A stretch of DNA of 64,000 nucleotides from an uncultured Draconibacterium sp. (GCF_963674925.1 NZ_OY771647.1:2867501-2931500), one strand, 5' to 3'; positions 44,652 to 54,243 are shown, numbered from the stretch's first letter. A program made the numbers and translations. Notes: generated by a model from the sequence alone, not told the origin.

Positions 44652-45371
44652 TTAAAACGTCCCAAAAATAGCGTACTTCTCGCTGTTGCAATACACCTGG
44701 CTGTAGATAAAAAAGCCCTCGCGGCTGGTTTCCATTTTGCGGTTGATGTGAAGAATCGGGTGTCCCTCTTTTACATTCAGGTATTCCTGAATTTTATCGT
44801 CGGCCAAAATTGCCATCAGGCGTTGTTCGCCACCGGTGACTTCTATGTCGTATAGGGTGCGCAGGATGTTGAACAGCGATTTGTTCTCCAGGTTTCGGCT
44901 GATAAAACGACGCAGGTTGATGTTGGGCATCATGGTAATATCGTAGAAAACCGGCTGCTTGTTCATTATCCGCAGGCGCTCGAAATAGATACAGCCGAAT
45001 TCTTCTTCATTGTTCAATAGCGGATAGGCAAGATTTGTGGTGTCCCACTGTCTGATCTCCGGTTTTACAATTATCTCCGTAATAAGGTTTTCCTGTCCTA
45101 CAGCGCTGGTGGTACCCGATAACGATAAAATACCAACTCCTTGAGGAACGCCCATTACAATACTTCCTTTCCCCTGTTTCTTTCGAATATAGCCTTCGTG
45201 AACAAGACGGTCAAGTGCTTTGCGTATAGTAGGGCGTGTTGTCTGATGTACCGCGCAAAGTTCGTTTTCCGATGGTAGAATGTCACCTTTCAGGTAAACT
45301 CCATCTGATATGTGTTTGCGAATAATTTCGTAAACCACTTTGTATTGCGGTAAATTTTTGTTCAGACGCAT
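44652..45371 (-). CDS. GntR-family (HutC/UTRA subfamily) regulator
   Basis: 239 residues from MRLNKNLPQYK at 45371; a longer frame to 45431 would begin upstream of the -7 box and is rejected. wHTH about 7-70 (YKVVYEIIRKHISDGVYLKGDILPSENELC, RPTIRKALDRLVHEGYI). UTRA effector domain about 90-235 (FERLRIMNKQPVFYDITMMPN, HILHINRKMETSREGFFIYSQVYCNSEKY). Divergent from the E2-E3-E1 operon. TGTA-N2-TACA sites in the spacer fit a HutC-type repressor of that operon and itself. Confidence 0.93.
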   Translation of the reverse strand: MRLNKNLPQYKVVYEIIRKHISDGVYLKGDILPSENELCAVHQTTRPTIRKALDRLVHEGYIRKKQGKGSIVMGVPQGVGILSLSGTTSAVGQENLITEIIVKPEIRQWDTTNLAYPLLNNEEEFGCIYFERLRIMNKQPVFYDITMMPNINLRRFISRNLENKSLFNILRTLYDIEVTGGEQRLMAILADDKIQEYLNVKEGHPILHINRKMETSREGFFIYSQVYCNSEKYAIFGTF

Positions 45372-45394
45372 TTTTTTGATTTTTTGTCGAGTGA

Positions 45395-45402
45395 CAAATA
45401 TA
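45395..45402 (-). promoter_or_regulatory. -7 promoter box TATATTTG for the GntR gene
   Basis: Exact TAnnTTTG match on the minus strand, 24 bases ahead of the start at 45371. This fixes the shorter start choice. Confidence 0.7.
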
Positions 45403-45439
45403 AGCGTTTTTCTTTTTAGATGTAAAGACAAAATTAAAT

Positions 45440-45472
45440 AAATGTATTTACAAGTTACTTGTAAATGTGTTA
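45440..45472. promoter_or_regulatory. two back-to-back GntR half-degenerate operators
   Basis: A perfect inverted repeat ATTTACAAGT-T-ACTTGTAAAT (45446-45466). It can be read as two 16-bp sites, 45440-45455 (contains TGTA-TT-TACA) and 45457-45472 (ACTTGTAAATGTGTTA), each sharing ACTTGTAAAT with the perfect site at 45515-45530. Confidence 0.7.
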
Positions 45473-45514
45473 AAAAGGTTGTAGATTAGGGTTTTAAGTA
45501 AAAACAATGAATTA

Positions 45515-45530
45515 ACTTGTAAATACAAGT
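45515..45530. promoter_or_regulatory. GntR operator ACTTGTAAATACAAGT
   Basis: Perfect palindrome ACTTGTA-AA-TACAAGT with a TGTA-N2-TACA core as bound by HutC-type GntR proteins. It contains the TTG of the presumed -33 element, 20 bases before the -7 box at 45540. Confidence 0.8.
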
Positions 45531-45539
45531 AGTGTAGGT

Positions 45540-45547
45540 TATGTTTG
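45540..45547 (+). promoter_or_regulatory. -7 promoter box TATGTTTG for the E2-E3-E1 operon
   Basis: Exact TAnnTTTG match 19 bases ahead of the E2 start codon and 9 bases after the perfect operator. Confidence 0.7.
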
Positions 45548-45566
45548 TCCAAAATATTAAAATACT

Positions 45567-46880
45567 ATGGCTACACCAATAATAATGCCTCGCCAGGGGC
45601 AATCCGTTGAGACCTGCATCTTTACCGAATGGACAAAAGAAGTAGGAGAGGACGTGAAAAAGGGCGATGTGCTCTTTGCTTATGAAACCGATAAAGCATC
45701 ATTTGAACAGGAAGCTGAAGAAGATGGCGTTTTGCTTGCTGTGTTTTGCGAAGAAGGAGATGAGGTGCCTGTTTTGCAAACCATTGGCGTAATTGGCCAG
45801 CCGGGCGAAAACATCGATGAGTTTTCTGCTGGAACAGCACCGGAAGATACTGTCGAAGTAAATGAGGAGGTTGAAGAAGTTTCGGAGGAAAAACAAGAAG
45901 AGGTTCGGGTAGTATTGAAGGAAAAAGCGGAGGGCGAGAAGGTGAAGATTTCTCCACGGGCTAAAAAGCTGGCAGAAAAGAAAGCAGTGCCTTACGAATC
46001 GATTGAAGGTTCAGGTCCTGGCGGACGTGTAATCGAGCGTGATGTGCAAGCGTTTGCAGCATCGCAGCCTAAAATGTCGCCGCTGGCGAAAGAGGTAGCC
46101 AAAACTGAAGGATTGGAAGTCGCCGGCGAAGGAAGTGGTTTGGCCGGAACAGTAAAAGCATCCGATCTTGGAGCAAACCCGGTTTATGCCGATGATTTCG
46201 AGATCAGGAAAATGCCACATATACGCAAGTTGATTGCCAAAGCAATGCATCAGTCGTTGCAGAATTCGGCACAATTAACGCACCATTTAGGTGCCGATGC
46301 CAGAAGATTATTGGCCTTGCGTAAAGAAATTAAGGCCAACGAAGGGGCGCCGAATATCACACTGAATGATATGGTTTGTTTCGCCGTTATTAAAGCGCTG
46401 AAACAGTTTCCTGATGTAAATGCACATTTCCTTGGCGACAGCGTAAAATATTTCAATAAAGTACATTTAGGTTTAGCTGTTGATACCGACAGAGGTTTGA
46501 TGGTTCCGGTAATTAGAAATGCTGATGATCTGTCGATAACAGGGTTGTGTAACCAGTTTAAAGTGGTTGCCGATGCATGCCGTACAGGAAGTATCGATCC
46601 TGAGTTGCTTTCTTCAGAGGCTGCATCATTTACCGTTTCAAATCTTGGAAACTATGGTGTAGAGATGTTTACACCGGTAATTAACCTTCCGCAGGTAGCT
46701 ATTCTGGGCGTAAATACCATTGTTCCGCGACCAAAAGATCTGGGTGACGGCGTTTATGGTTTTGTTCCATACATGGGCTTGAGTTTGACTTACGATCACC
46801 AGGCACTGGATGGCGGAATGGCAACACGTTTTGTGAAGCAGGTGGCTATTGAAATTGAAAACTTAAGCTTTGATTATTAA
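45567..46880 (+). CDS. 2-oxoacid dehydrogenase complex E2 (dihydrolipoyl acyltransferase)
   Basis: 437 residues. One lipoyl domain (about 1-78) with lipoyl Lys43 in ETDKASFE. An acidic linker rich in Glu/Val (about 85-125). Two tandem peripheral-subunit-binding-like segments (about 127-163: ISPRAKKLAEKK...GSGPGGRVIERDV; about 170-203: MSPLAKEVAKTEG...GSGLAGTVKASDL). C-terminal catalytic core (about 210-437) ending with YDHQALDGG, His411 and Asp415. Transfers the acyl group from E1 to CoA. First gene of the GntR-linked operon; E3 starts 7 bases later. The acyl substrate is not fixed by sequence alone. Confidence 0.92.
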   Translation: MATPIIMPRQGQSVETCIFTEWTKEVGEDVKKGDVLFAYETDKASFEQEAEEDGVLLAVFCEEGDEVPVLQTIGVIGQPGENIDEFSAGTAPEDTVEVNEEVEEVSEEKQEEVRVVLKEKAEGEKVKISPRAKKLAEKKAVPYESIEGSGPGGRVIERDVQAFAASQPKMSPLAKEVAKTEGLEVAGEGSGLAGTVKASDLGANPVYADDFEIRKMPHIRKLIAKAMHQSLQNSAQLTHHLGADARRLLALRKEIKANEGAPNITLNDMVCFAVIKALKQFPDVNAHFLGDSVKYFNKVHLGLAVDTDRGLMVPVIRNADDLSITGLCNQFKVVADACRTGSIDPELLSSEAASFTVSNLGNYGVEMFTPVINLPQVAILGVNTIVPRPKDLGDGVYGFVPYMGLSLTYDHQALDGGMATRFVKQVAIEIENLSFDY

Positions 46881-46887
46881 TACCGAA

Positions 46888-48249
46888 ATGAAGTACGATT
46901 TAGCAATAATAGGTGCCGGACCGGGCGGGTATGTTGCCGCCGAAAGAGCCGGGGCAAAAGGACTGAAAGTGGTTCTTTTTGAAAAGAAAGAACTGGGCGG
47001 TGTTTGTTTGAACGAAGGTTGTATTCCTACAAAAACCTTGCTTTACGGGGCTAAAATATACGACAGCGCAAAAACCGGAAGTAAATACGGTGTTGAAGCG
47101 AATGATCTGTCGTTTAGCTTCAAAAAAATGATGGCCCGCAAAAATAAAGTGGTGAAAAAACTGGTTGGCGGCGTTGGCATGAAAATGAAGCAGTTTAAAG
47201 TGGATGTGGTCAACGAGGCAGCGATGATACAAAAGAGAAGTGCCGATGGTATTGAGATTGAAGCTGGTGGTAAAGCATATAATGCAGCCAACCTAATGAT
47301 CTGTACCGGCTCAGAAGCTTTTGTGCCTCCAATTCCCGGAGTACAGGACAATAATGATGTACTGACCAATCGCGAGATTTTGCAATTGAAAGAGCAGCCA
47401 AAATCATTGGTGATCATCGGCGGAGGTGTTATTGGTATGGAGTTCGCCAGTATATTTAACAGTCTGGGTACAAAAGTTACCATCATTGAAATGCTGGATG
47501 AGATTCTGACCGGAATGGACAAAGGACAAAGTGCCATGTTGCGACAGCTATACGCCAAAAAAGGTATTGAGTTTAATTTGTCGTCAAAAGTTACCAAGGT
47601 TGACGGAACTAAAGTAAGCTTCGAAAAAGACGGAAAAGTAACCGAGATTGAAGGTGATAAAATATTAATGAGTGTTGGCCGCAAACCGGTAACCACAGGT
47701 TTTGGCCTGGAGAATCTGGGTGTTGAATTATTCAAAGGCGGAATTAAGGTGGACGAAAAAATGCGCACCAATATTCCAAACGTTTATGCAGCCGGCGATG
47801 TAACAGGTTTCTCATTATTGGCACACACTGCCAGCCGCGAAGGTGAAGTGGTGGTTAATAACCTTTCCGGTCGCCCGGATAAAATGCGTTACAATGCCAT
47901 TCCTGCGGTGGTTTACACCAATCCTGAAATATCGGGTGTTGGCTTAACCGAAGAATCTGCAAAAGCAAAAGGGATCGATTATAAAATTGCCGAACTGCCC
48001 ATGGCTTATGCCGGAAGGTTTGTTGCTGAGAATGAAGGTGGCAGCGGATCGTGCAAAGTTTTGGTCGGTGCAAAATATGGCGAAGTGCTGGGTGTTCATA
48101 TGATTGGAAATCCATCGAGCGAAATGATCTACGGTGCCTGTATGGCCATTGAAGCTGAAATGACACTGAAAGAAATGGAAGAAGTGGTATTTCCACATCC
48201 AACCGTTTCGGAGATTTTTAAGGAAACCGTTTTTAGTTTCGGACATTGA
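46888..48249 (+). CDS. lpdA: dihydrolipoyl dehydrogenase (E3)
   Basis: 453 residues from ATG 46888. FAD motif IIGAGPGGYVAAERA, redox-active Cys40/Cys45 in GGVCLNEGCIPTK, NAD-binding VIIGGGVIGMEFASIFNSLG, FAD motif 2 NVYAAGDVTGFSLLAHTA, and the catalytic His in FPHPTVSEIFKE of the dimer interface. Reoxidises E2 dihydrolipoamide with NAD+. Being inside the operon, it is probably dedicated to this complex. A 147-base spacer with a repeat-like hairpin precedes the E1 gene. Confidence 0.95.
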   Translation: MKYDLAIIGAGPGGYVAAERAGAKGLKVVLFEKKELGGVCLNEGCIPTKTLLYGAKIYDSAKTGSKYGVEANDLSFSFKKMMARKNKVVKKLVGGVGMKMKQFKVDVVNEAAMIQKRSADGIEIEAGGKAYNAANLMICTGSEAFVPPIPGVQDNNDVLTNREILQLKEQPKSLVIIGGGVIGMEFASIFNSLGTKVTIIEMLDEILTGMDKGQSAMLRQLYAKKGIEFNLSSKVTKVDGTKVSFEKDGKVTEIEGDKILMSVGRKPVTTGFGLENLGVELFKGGIKVDEKMRTNIPNVYAAGDVTGFSLLAHTASREGEVVVNNLSGRPDKMRYNAIPAVVYTNPEISGVGLTEESAKAKGIDYKIAELPMAYAGRFVAENEGGSGSCKVLVGAKYGEVLGVHMIGNPSSEMIYGACMAIEAEMTLKEMEEVVFPHPTVSEIFKETVFSFGH

Positions 48250-48396
48250 TTATAAAAGTTGAGATGCTAAAACGAGTTCAGCATGACGTACTTGGGGTAG
48301 TTCCTGCTAATCATGTTTGAACGTCACCCTGTCTGTCAGCTGACGGATCCAGGTCTGAATTATAGAAAAGAGTAAAAATTAATTAAACAAAATACC

Positions 48397-50865
48397 ATGC
48401 CTAAGTCGCAATTTATTGATCCGGTTGAAGTAAGAAAACCGGGTTCCATTCAATTCAAAGAGATACCTGTAAATCAATACGACAAAAGTATTGATGAGGA
48501 AAAAGCAAATTTCTCGAACGAAGAATTCGTTAATATCTTCCATGATATGGCATTGATTCGTGAGTTCGAAACGATGTTGAATCTGATTAAAACAAAGGGA
48601 GAGTACGAGGGAATCGAGTACAACCATCCCGGACCGGCTCACTTGTCTATCGGGCAGGAATCGGCAGCGGTTGGTATGGCTTATCATCTGGGCGTTGAGG
48701 ATTTTATTTTTGGTTCACACCGTTCTCACGGCGAAATCTTGGCCAAAGGTATGTCGGCCATTCATAAAATGAGCGACGACGAATTGATGGATGTAATGAC
48801 AAACTTCTTCGATGGTACAATTCTGAACATTGTAAAAGAAGGTCACGAAGGCAACGTTAAATCATTGGCACGCCGTTTCCTTATTTATGGAACACTTGCC
48901 GAGATTTTTGCCCGCGAAACAGGCTTCAATAAAGGTTTAGGTGGATCGATGCACGCTTTCTTTACGCCGTTTGGAGTATATCCGAACAACGCTATTGTTG
49001 GTGGTTCGGGCGATATTGCTGTGGGTGCTGCATTATTCAAAAAAGTAAATAAAAAAGATGGTATTGTAGTGGCCAATATTGGTGATGCTTCAATGGCTTG
49101 CGGTCCTGTTTGGGAAGGTCTTGCTTTTGCATCGATGGACCAGTTTGAGCAGCTGTGGGAAGGCGCCTACAAAGGTGGTCTGCCAATCATTTTCAATATT
49201 ATGAATAACCAGTATGGGATGGGTGGACAAACCTGTGGAGAAACCATGGGCTACGATATTGCCGCTCGTATTGGTGCCGGTGTAAACCGCGACAGTATGC
49301 ACGCCGAACGTGTTGACGGTTACAATCCGCTGGCAGTAATTGATGCGTACAAACGCAAAATGGAACTGCTGAAAGACAAAAAAGGTCCGGTTCTGCTCGA
49401 CGTTTTAACTTATCGATACAGTGGCCACTCGCCATCTGATGCTTCTTCTTACAGAAGTAAAGAGGAAGTGGAAGCCTGGGAACAGCAGGATTGTATTGCC
49501 TCGTATGCAAGCGAGTTGGTTGGAGCCGGTGTTGCAAAAGAAACCGAGCTTGAAAATATAAAAGCTGACATCGTAGAGTTGATGAAATACGCCATGAAAC
49601 TGGCCATCGACGAAAAAGTGTCACCACATATGGATATGGAAAAATATCCGGAACTGATTGGTGATATGATGTTCTCGAACGAGAGCGTTGATAAAATGGA
49701 AGACCGCGAAGTGGAAGTTAATCATCCAATTGAAGAAAATCCACGGGTTAAGCAGCTGGCTAAAAAAGAACGTTTTGCTTTTGATGCCAACGGAAAACCA
49801 TTCTCGAAAATTAAACAGTACCAGTTACGCGACGGTATTTTCGAAGCTGTAGTTGATCGTTTTTATAAAGATCCGACATTGGTCGCTTACGGTGAAGAAA
49901 ACCGTGATTGGGGTGGTGCTTTTGCTGTTTATCGTGGATTGACAGAGGCATTACCATATAATCGTTTATTTAACTCGCCAATTTCCGAGGCGTCGATTAT
50001 TGGTACAGCCATTGGGTATGCCATGTGTGGAGGTCGTGTTATTCCTGAAATTATGTATTGCGACTTCTTGGGTCGTTGTGGTGATGAGGTTTTCAACCAG
50101 ATGCCGAAGTGGCAGGCCATGTCGGGCAACGTAATTAAAATGCCGGTGGTAGTTCGCGTTTCTGTAGGATCGAAATACGGAGCTCAGCACTCGCAAGACT
50201 GGACTTCGCTGGTAGCGCATATTCCCGGATTGAAAGTGGTATTCCCGGTAACTCCATATGATGCAAAAGGTTTAATGAACACTGCCTTGCAGGGAACTGA
50301 TCCTGTGATCTTCTTCGAAAGCCAGCGTATTTACGACATTGGCGAACAGTTCCACAAAGGTGGTGTGCCGGAAGAATATTACGAAATTTCATTTGGCGAG
50401 CCGGATGTAAAACGCGAAGGAAAAGACATTACAATTCTTACAATTGGTGCAACATTGTATCGCGCATTGGAAGCTGCCGATAAACTGAAAGAAGAATACG
50501 GAATGGAAGCAGAAGTTATCGATTCCCGTTCACTTGTTCCTTTCAACTACGAAAAAGTACTTGAGTCGGTTAAAAAGACCGGAAGAATCATCATTTCTGG
50601 AGATGCCAACTCTCGTGGTTCATTCCTGAATGATTTGGCAAGAAATATTACAGAACTGGCTTTCGACGATCTGGATGCACCTCCTGTAGTTGTTGGTTCG
50701 CGTAACTGGATAACTCCGGCCTACGAACTGGAAGAGTATTTCTTCCCGCAGGTTGACTGGTTCCTTGATGCAATTCACGAAAAAATCGTTCCGTTGAAAG
50801 GACATGTTGTAAAAAACAATTATACAAACGCTGAGCAAATCCGCAGAAATAAGTTAGGTATATAA
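48397..50865 (+). CDS. fused alpha-beta 2-oxoacid dehydrogenase E1 (TPP-dependent)
   Basis: 822 residues. The alpha part (about 40-420) has PGPAHLSIGQESAAVGMAYHL, FGSHRSHGEILAKG and the TPP motif GDASMACGPVWEGLAFAS...NNQYGMGG. The beta part (about 465-822) has YGEENRDWGGAFAVYRGL, SPISEASIIGTAIGYAMCGGRV and the E1-beta C-terminal domain (ILTIGATLYRALEAADKL...EVIDSRSLVPFNYE). Decarboxylates a 2-oxoacid and acylates E2 lipoyl. The fusion and the catabolic neighbours differ from housekeeping PDH, and the substrate could be pyruvate or another short 2-oxoacid. Confidence 0.92.
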   Translation: MPKSQFIDPVEVRKPGSIQFKEIPVNQYDKSIDEEKANFSNEEFVNIFHDMALIREFETMLNLIKTKGEYEGIEYNHPGPAHLSIGQESAAVGMAYHLGVEDFIFGSHRSHGEILAKGMSAIHKMSDDELMDVMTNFFDGTILNIVKEGHEGNVKSLARRFLIYGTLAEIFARETGFNKGLGGSMHAFFTPFGVYPNNAIVGGSGDIAVGAALFKKVNKKDGIVVANIGDASMACGPVWEGLAFASMDQFEQLWEGAYKGGLPIIFNIMNNQYGMGGQTCGETMGYDIAARIGAGVNRDSMHAERVDGYNPLAVIDAYKRKMELLKDKKGPVLLDVLTYRYSGHSPSDASSYRSKEEVEAWEQQDCIASYASELVGAGVAKETELENIKADIVELMKYAMKLAIDEKVSPHMDMEKYPELIGDMMFSNESVDKMEDREVEVNHPIEENPRVKQLAKKERFAFDANGKPFSKIKQYQLRDGIFEAVVDRFYKDPTLVAYGEENRDWGGAFAVYRGLTEALPYNRLFNSPISEASIIGTAIGYAMCGGRVIPEIMYCDFLGRCGDEVFNQMPKWQAMSGNVIKMPVVVRVSVGSKYGAQHSQDWTSLVAHIPGLKVVFPVTPYDAKGLMNTALQGTDPVIFFESQRIYDIGEQFHKGGVPEEYYEISFGEPDVKREGKDITILTIGATLYRALEAADKLKEEYGMEAEVIDSRSLVPFNYEKVLESVKKTGRIIISGDANSRGSFLNDLARNITELAFDDLDAPPVVVGSRNWITPAYELEEYFFPQVDWFLDAIHEKIVPLKGHVVKNNYTNAEQIRRNKLGI

Positions 50866-50961
50866 TCTTTGTTAGTTGAAAAGCATAGTGTGAATACATT
50901 TTTGGTAGGAAAGGATTTTTTATATTCACGCTTGCTTTTTAACCAATAACTAATAACAGAT

Positions 50962-52179
50962 ATGAATTTTCTAAAAGAATACCCGGATATTGAAACATTA
51001 ATGCGAATTGGAGGCGATGTTAGCATTCCTCATGTTAATGGTCACATCCATACACCTTACTCATTCAGCTCTTTCGATAATATTGCGCAGATCTTTGATT
51101 TGGCAAAAGACGAAGAGGTGGATGTGCTGGGGATTAACGACTTTTTTGTTTCCGACGGCTATAACGAATTTTATAACTACGCGGTTAAAAATGGCGTATT
51201 TCCATTGTTTAATGTTGAGTTTATAGGGCTGATTCCGGAACTGCAACGTCGTAATATTACCATAAACGATCCGAATAATCCGGGGCGCATTTATTTTAGT
51301 GGTAAAGGGTTGAATTATCCCTACCGGGTTTCGACAGAAAGCAAAAAGTTTTTGGAAGATCTGATTACTGAAAGCCAGAAACAAGTGGCGAAGATGATTG
51401 AAAAGGTGAACTATCTTTTGCAATCGATCTACCCGGAAATGAGCCTTACTTATGAAGATGTAAAAGCGAAATATGCCAAAGAGCTGGTTCGTGAAAGACA
51501 TATTGCCAAAGCCATTCGTATTTTGGTGGAAGAGAATTATCCGAAAAAGTCGGGCAAAAAAATGTTCTACACCGAACTTTTTGATGTGGAGCCAAAATCA
51601 AATCTCGACGATATTCCAGCAATTGAAAACGAAATCCGTGGCAAACTGTTAAAAGCCGGTGGTTCTGCGTTTGTTCCTGAATCGCCTGCATCATTCCCGC
51701 CGGTGGAAAAAATAAGCGAGTATATTTTAGATGCCGGTGGTATTCCGTGTTATCCTGTTTTGCTCGACGATAGAAAAGGAAATCTGATCACTGTTTTCGA
51801 AAGGGATTGGGAATTTATGGATGAGCAATTACAGGCTATGAAGGTGCATATGATCGAATTGATCCCGTCACGGAATTCAGTTCAGAAATTGCGCGAGTTC
51901 ATTAAATATTTTTGCAAAAAGGGTTATGTAATTTCACTGGGATCAGAGCACAATACGCCGGGAGTTTTCCCAATCGAGGTAAAAGTTGACGGGGAAGATA
52001 TTTTGCCCGAAGATTTGAAAAAAGTATCGTACGACGGCGCATGTGTGATTGCCGCTCATCAATACTTAAAAACCCATGGCGAAGAAGGATTTGTTACGGC
52101 AAACGGCGATCGTACTGAGCGTTCCGTTACCGATTTAATCACCCTGGGTAATGCGGTTATAAAAGAAATGATCGCATAA
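50962..52179 (+). CDS. PHP-domain protein
   Basis: 405 residues. N-terminal PHP fold with the metal motif NGHIHTPYSFSSFDN (HxH) near residues 25-40, VLGINDFF, and GSEHN at about 330, consistent with a metal-dependent phosphoesterase. The middle (about 130-220) is helical, and the C-terminal half (about 230-400) contributes VFPIEVKVDGEDILPEDLKK. I recognise PHP but not a subfamily with a known reaction. Position between E1 and the aldolase/SDR fusion suggests a phosphatase or hydrolase acting on a sugar intermediate. Confidence 0.8.
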   Translation: MNFLKEYPDIETLMRIGGDVSIPHVNGHIHTPYSFSSFDNIAQIFDLAKDEEVDVLGINDFFVSDGYNEFYNYAVKNGVFPLFNVEFIGLIPELQRRNITINDPNNPGRIYFSGKGLNYPYRVSTESKKFLEDLITESQKQVAKMIEKVNYLLQSIYPEMSLTYEDVKAKYAKELVRERHIAKAIRILVEENYPKKSGKKMFYTELFDVEPKSNLDDIPAIENEIRGKLLKAGGSAFVPESPASFPPVEKISEYILDAGGIPCYPVLLDDRKGNLITVFERDWEFMDEQLQAMKVHMIELIPSRNSVQKLREFIKYFCKKGYVISLGSEHNTPGVFPIEVKVDGEDILPEDLKKVSYDGACVIAAHQYLKTHGEEGFVTANGDRTERSVTDLITLGNAVIKEMIA

Positions 52180-52186
52180 AAAAAAT

Positions 52187-52257
52187 CACGCAGATAGCGC
52201 AGATATTCGCAGAGAAACAGAAGAATAAAATCTGCGCTGATCCGCGAAATCTGCGAG
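52187..52257. repeat. hairpin repeat (CGCAGAT family)
   Basis: CACGCAGAT and CGCAGATATTCGCAG on one side, ATCTGCGC and ATCTGCGAG on the other, form a multi-arm palindrome between the PHP and aldolase genes. Confidence 0.7.
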
Positions 52258-52281
52258 CAAAAATTAGCGAGAAAGAAGAAA

Positions 52282-54243
52282 ATGGAAGGATTAGAAAATC
52301 TTATTAAGATATCGCAGTTCTATGGCAAAAATCCGGAGATGGTTATTGCCGGAGGTGGAAACACTTCTTATAAAAACGACGAAAATATTTGGGTGAAAGC
52401 CAGTGGTCATGCACTTGCTACGATCACCGAAGATGGTTTTGCAAAACTCGATCGAAAAAAACTGGAACTGATCTCGGGAAAAACATACAGCGCCGATCCG
52501 TTTGAGCGCGAACGCCAGATTAAAGACGATTTGATGGAAGCTACCATCACAAAAGATCGCCGTCCTTCGGTTGAAACATCAATGCACGATGCCATCGATT
52601 ATTCTTACGTAGTGCATCTGCATCCAACAAAGGTAAACGGACTGATGTGTGGCAACGAGGTGGAAAAATACCTCGATGAATTGTTTGGCGATCAGGTGGT
52701 TTATATTCCATACATCGATCCGGGGTACGTGCTGTTTAAGGAGGTTGAAAAGCAACTGTCCAAATTCAAAGCTGAAAAAGGCAAGGCGGCGCAAATCATC
52801 TTTTTGCAAAACCATGGAATATTTGTGGCTGCTGATTCGATTGATGAGATTGAAGCGATATACAACGATGTATTTGCAAAATTGAACGGTGCATTGAAAG
52901 AGGAACTGCCGTTAGAAACACTTCCAATTCGCGATGATATTGCTGAATTTATTCCGGCTATCAGAATGATGGTTTCCGAAGAGGAAATTAAAACGCTGAA
53001 ACTTCGGAACAATGCCATAATTGCACGATTCGCAAAAGATGCAGAGGCCTTTGAAAAAGTAGCGAACCCATTTACGCCGGATCTGATTGTTTATTGCAAA
53101 TCGAAATATGTATTTATTGAAAATACCGAAGCCGTTGAAGACCTGTTGAAAGAGGCCAAAGAAAAGATTGCGGCTTTTATTTCGGCAAACGGCTTTGCAC
53201 CAAAAGTAATTTTACTGAAAGGAATCGGTTTACTGGCAGTTGGCGATCATGCTGCGCAATGCAACACTATTTTGGATGTGTACGAAGATGCAATGAAAAT
53301 AAGTGCTTATTCTGAGTCATTCGGAGGTCAGCATTTTATGACAGCTGAGCAAATTGCCTTTATCGATACCTGGGAGGTGGAGAATTACCGCCGCAAAATT
53401 GCTGCCGGAACATCTGTTGGCCGCGTTCAGAATAAAACCATTATTGTAACCGGTGCTGCCATGGGATTTGGCGAAGGTATTGCCCGCCATTTAACCGAAG
53501 AAGGTGCCAACATTGTTGTGGCCGATATTAACGAAGAAGTTGGACAAAAAACGGCTGCAGAACTAGCCGCCATGAAAGGGAACAACCGGGCGATTTTTGT
53601 AAAAACCAATGTGGCCGATATGGATAGCCTGGCCAATTTGATGAAAGAAACCGTTGCTACTTTTGGTGGGCTCGATGTGTTTGTGAGCAATGCCGGCGTT
53701 TTGCGTGCCGGTGGTCTGGATGAAATGACACCGGAGAATTTTGAGTTTGTTACCAAAATAAACTACAACGCCTATTTCTATTGCACAAAAGTAGCCTCCA
53801 AAATATTGAAACTTCAAAATGCTTATAAGCCGGATTACTATTCTGATATTATTCAGATCAATTCAAAATCGGGTTTGAAAGGAAGTAAGAAGAATTTTGC
53901 ATATGCCGGTGGTAAATTCGGTGGAATAGGGCTTACTCAGTCGTTTGCACTGGAACTGGCCCCCGAAAAAATTAAAGTCAATTCGGTTTGTCCGGGTAAT
54001 TTTTACGAAGGTCCACTGTGGAGCGATCCTGAAAATGGTTTGTTCATTCAGTACCTCAATGCAGGGAAAGTGCCGGGAGCCAAAACAATTGACGATGTAA
54101 AGCAATTTTATTTAGACCAGGTGCCACTTGGAAAAGGATGTTCGCCAAAAGACGTGGTGAAAGGCATTTTATACCTGATCGATCAGGAGAATGAAACAGG
54201 ACAGGCGCTGCCGATTTCTGGTGGCCAGTCGATGTTACACTAG
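52282..54243 (+). CDS. bifunctional class II aldolase/short-chain dehydrogenase
   Basis: 653 residues. The N-terminal class II aldolase domain (about 1-225) has VIAGGGNTSYK, VKASGHALATI, the zinc ligands in YVVHLHPTKVNGLMCG, and IFLQNHGIFV. A linker follows, then a C-terminal SDR domain (about 385-653) with IIVTGAAMGFGEGIARHL (Rossmann), VSNAGVLRAGG, Ser in INSKSG and YAGGKFG for the Tyr-x3-Lys, and the C-terminal GGQSMLH. The architecture is the RhaEW type, known as L-rhamnulose-1-phosphate aldolase plus L-lactaldehyde dehydrogenase. The actual substrate in this operon could differ. Confidence 0.9.
   Translation: MEGLENLIKISQFYGKNPEMVIAGGGNTSYKNDENIWVKASGHALATITEDGFAKLDRKKLELISGKTYSADPFERERQIKDDLMEATITKDRRPSVETSMHDAIDYSYVVHLHPTKVNGLMCGNEVEKYLDELFGDQVVYIPYIDPGYVLFKEVEKQLSKFKAEKGKAAQIIFLQNHGIFVAADSIDEIEAIYNDVFAKLNGALKEELPLETLPIRDDIAEFIPAIRMMVSEEEIKTLKLRNNAIIARFAKDAEAFEKVANPFTPDLIVYCKSKYVFIENTEAVEDLLKEAKEKIAAFISANGFAPKVILLKGIGLLAVGDHAAQCNTILDVYEDAMKISAYSESFGGQHFMTAEQIAFIDTWEVENYRRKIAAGTSVGRVQNKTIIVTGAAMGFGEGIARHLTEEGANIVVADINEEVGQKTAAELAAMKGNNRAIFVKTNVADMDSLANLMKETVATFGGLDVFVSNAGVLRAGGLDEMTPENFEFVTKINYNAYFYCTKVASKILKLQNAYKPDYYSDIIQINSKSGLKGSKKNFAYAGGKFGGIGLTQSFALELAPEKIKVNSVCPGNFYEGPLWSDPENGLFIQYLNAGKVPGAKTIDDVKQFYLDQVPLGKGCSPKDVVKGILYLIDQENETGQALPISGGQSMLH

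Noticed and set aside
47043..47771. 242-codon minus-strand open frame
   Set aside because: Antisense to the E3 gene; low-complexity Ser/Pro/Ile composition typical of a shadow frame.
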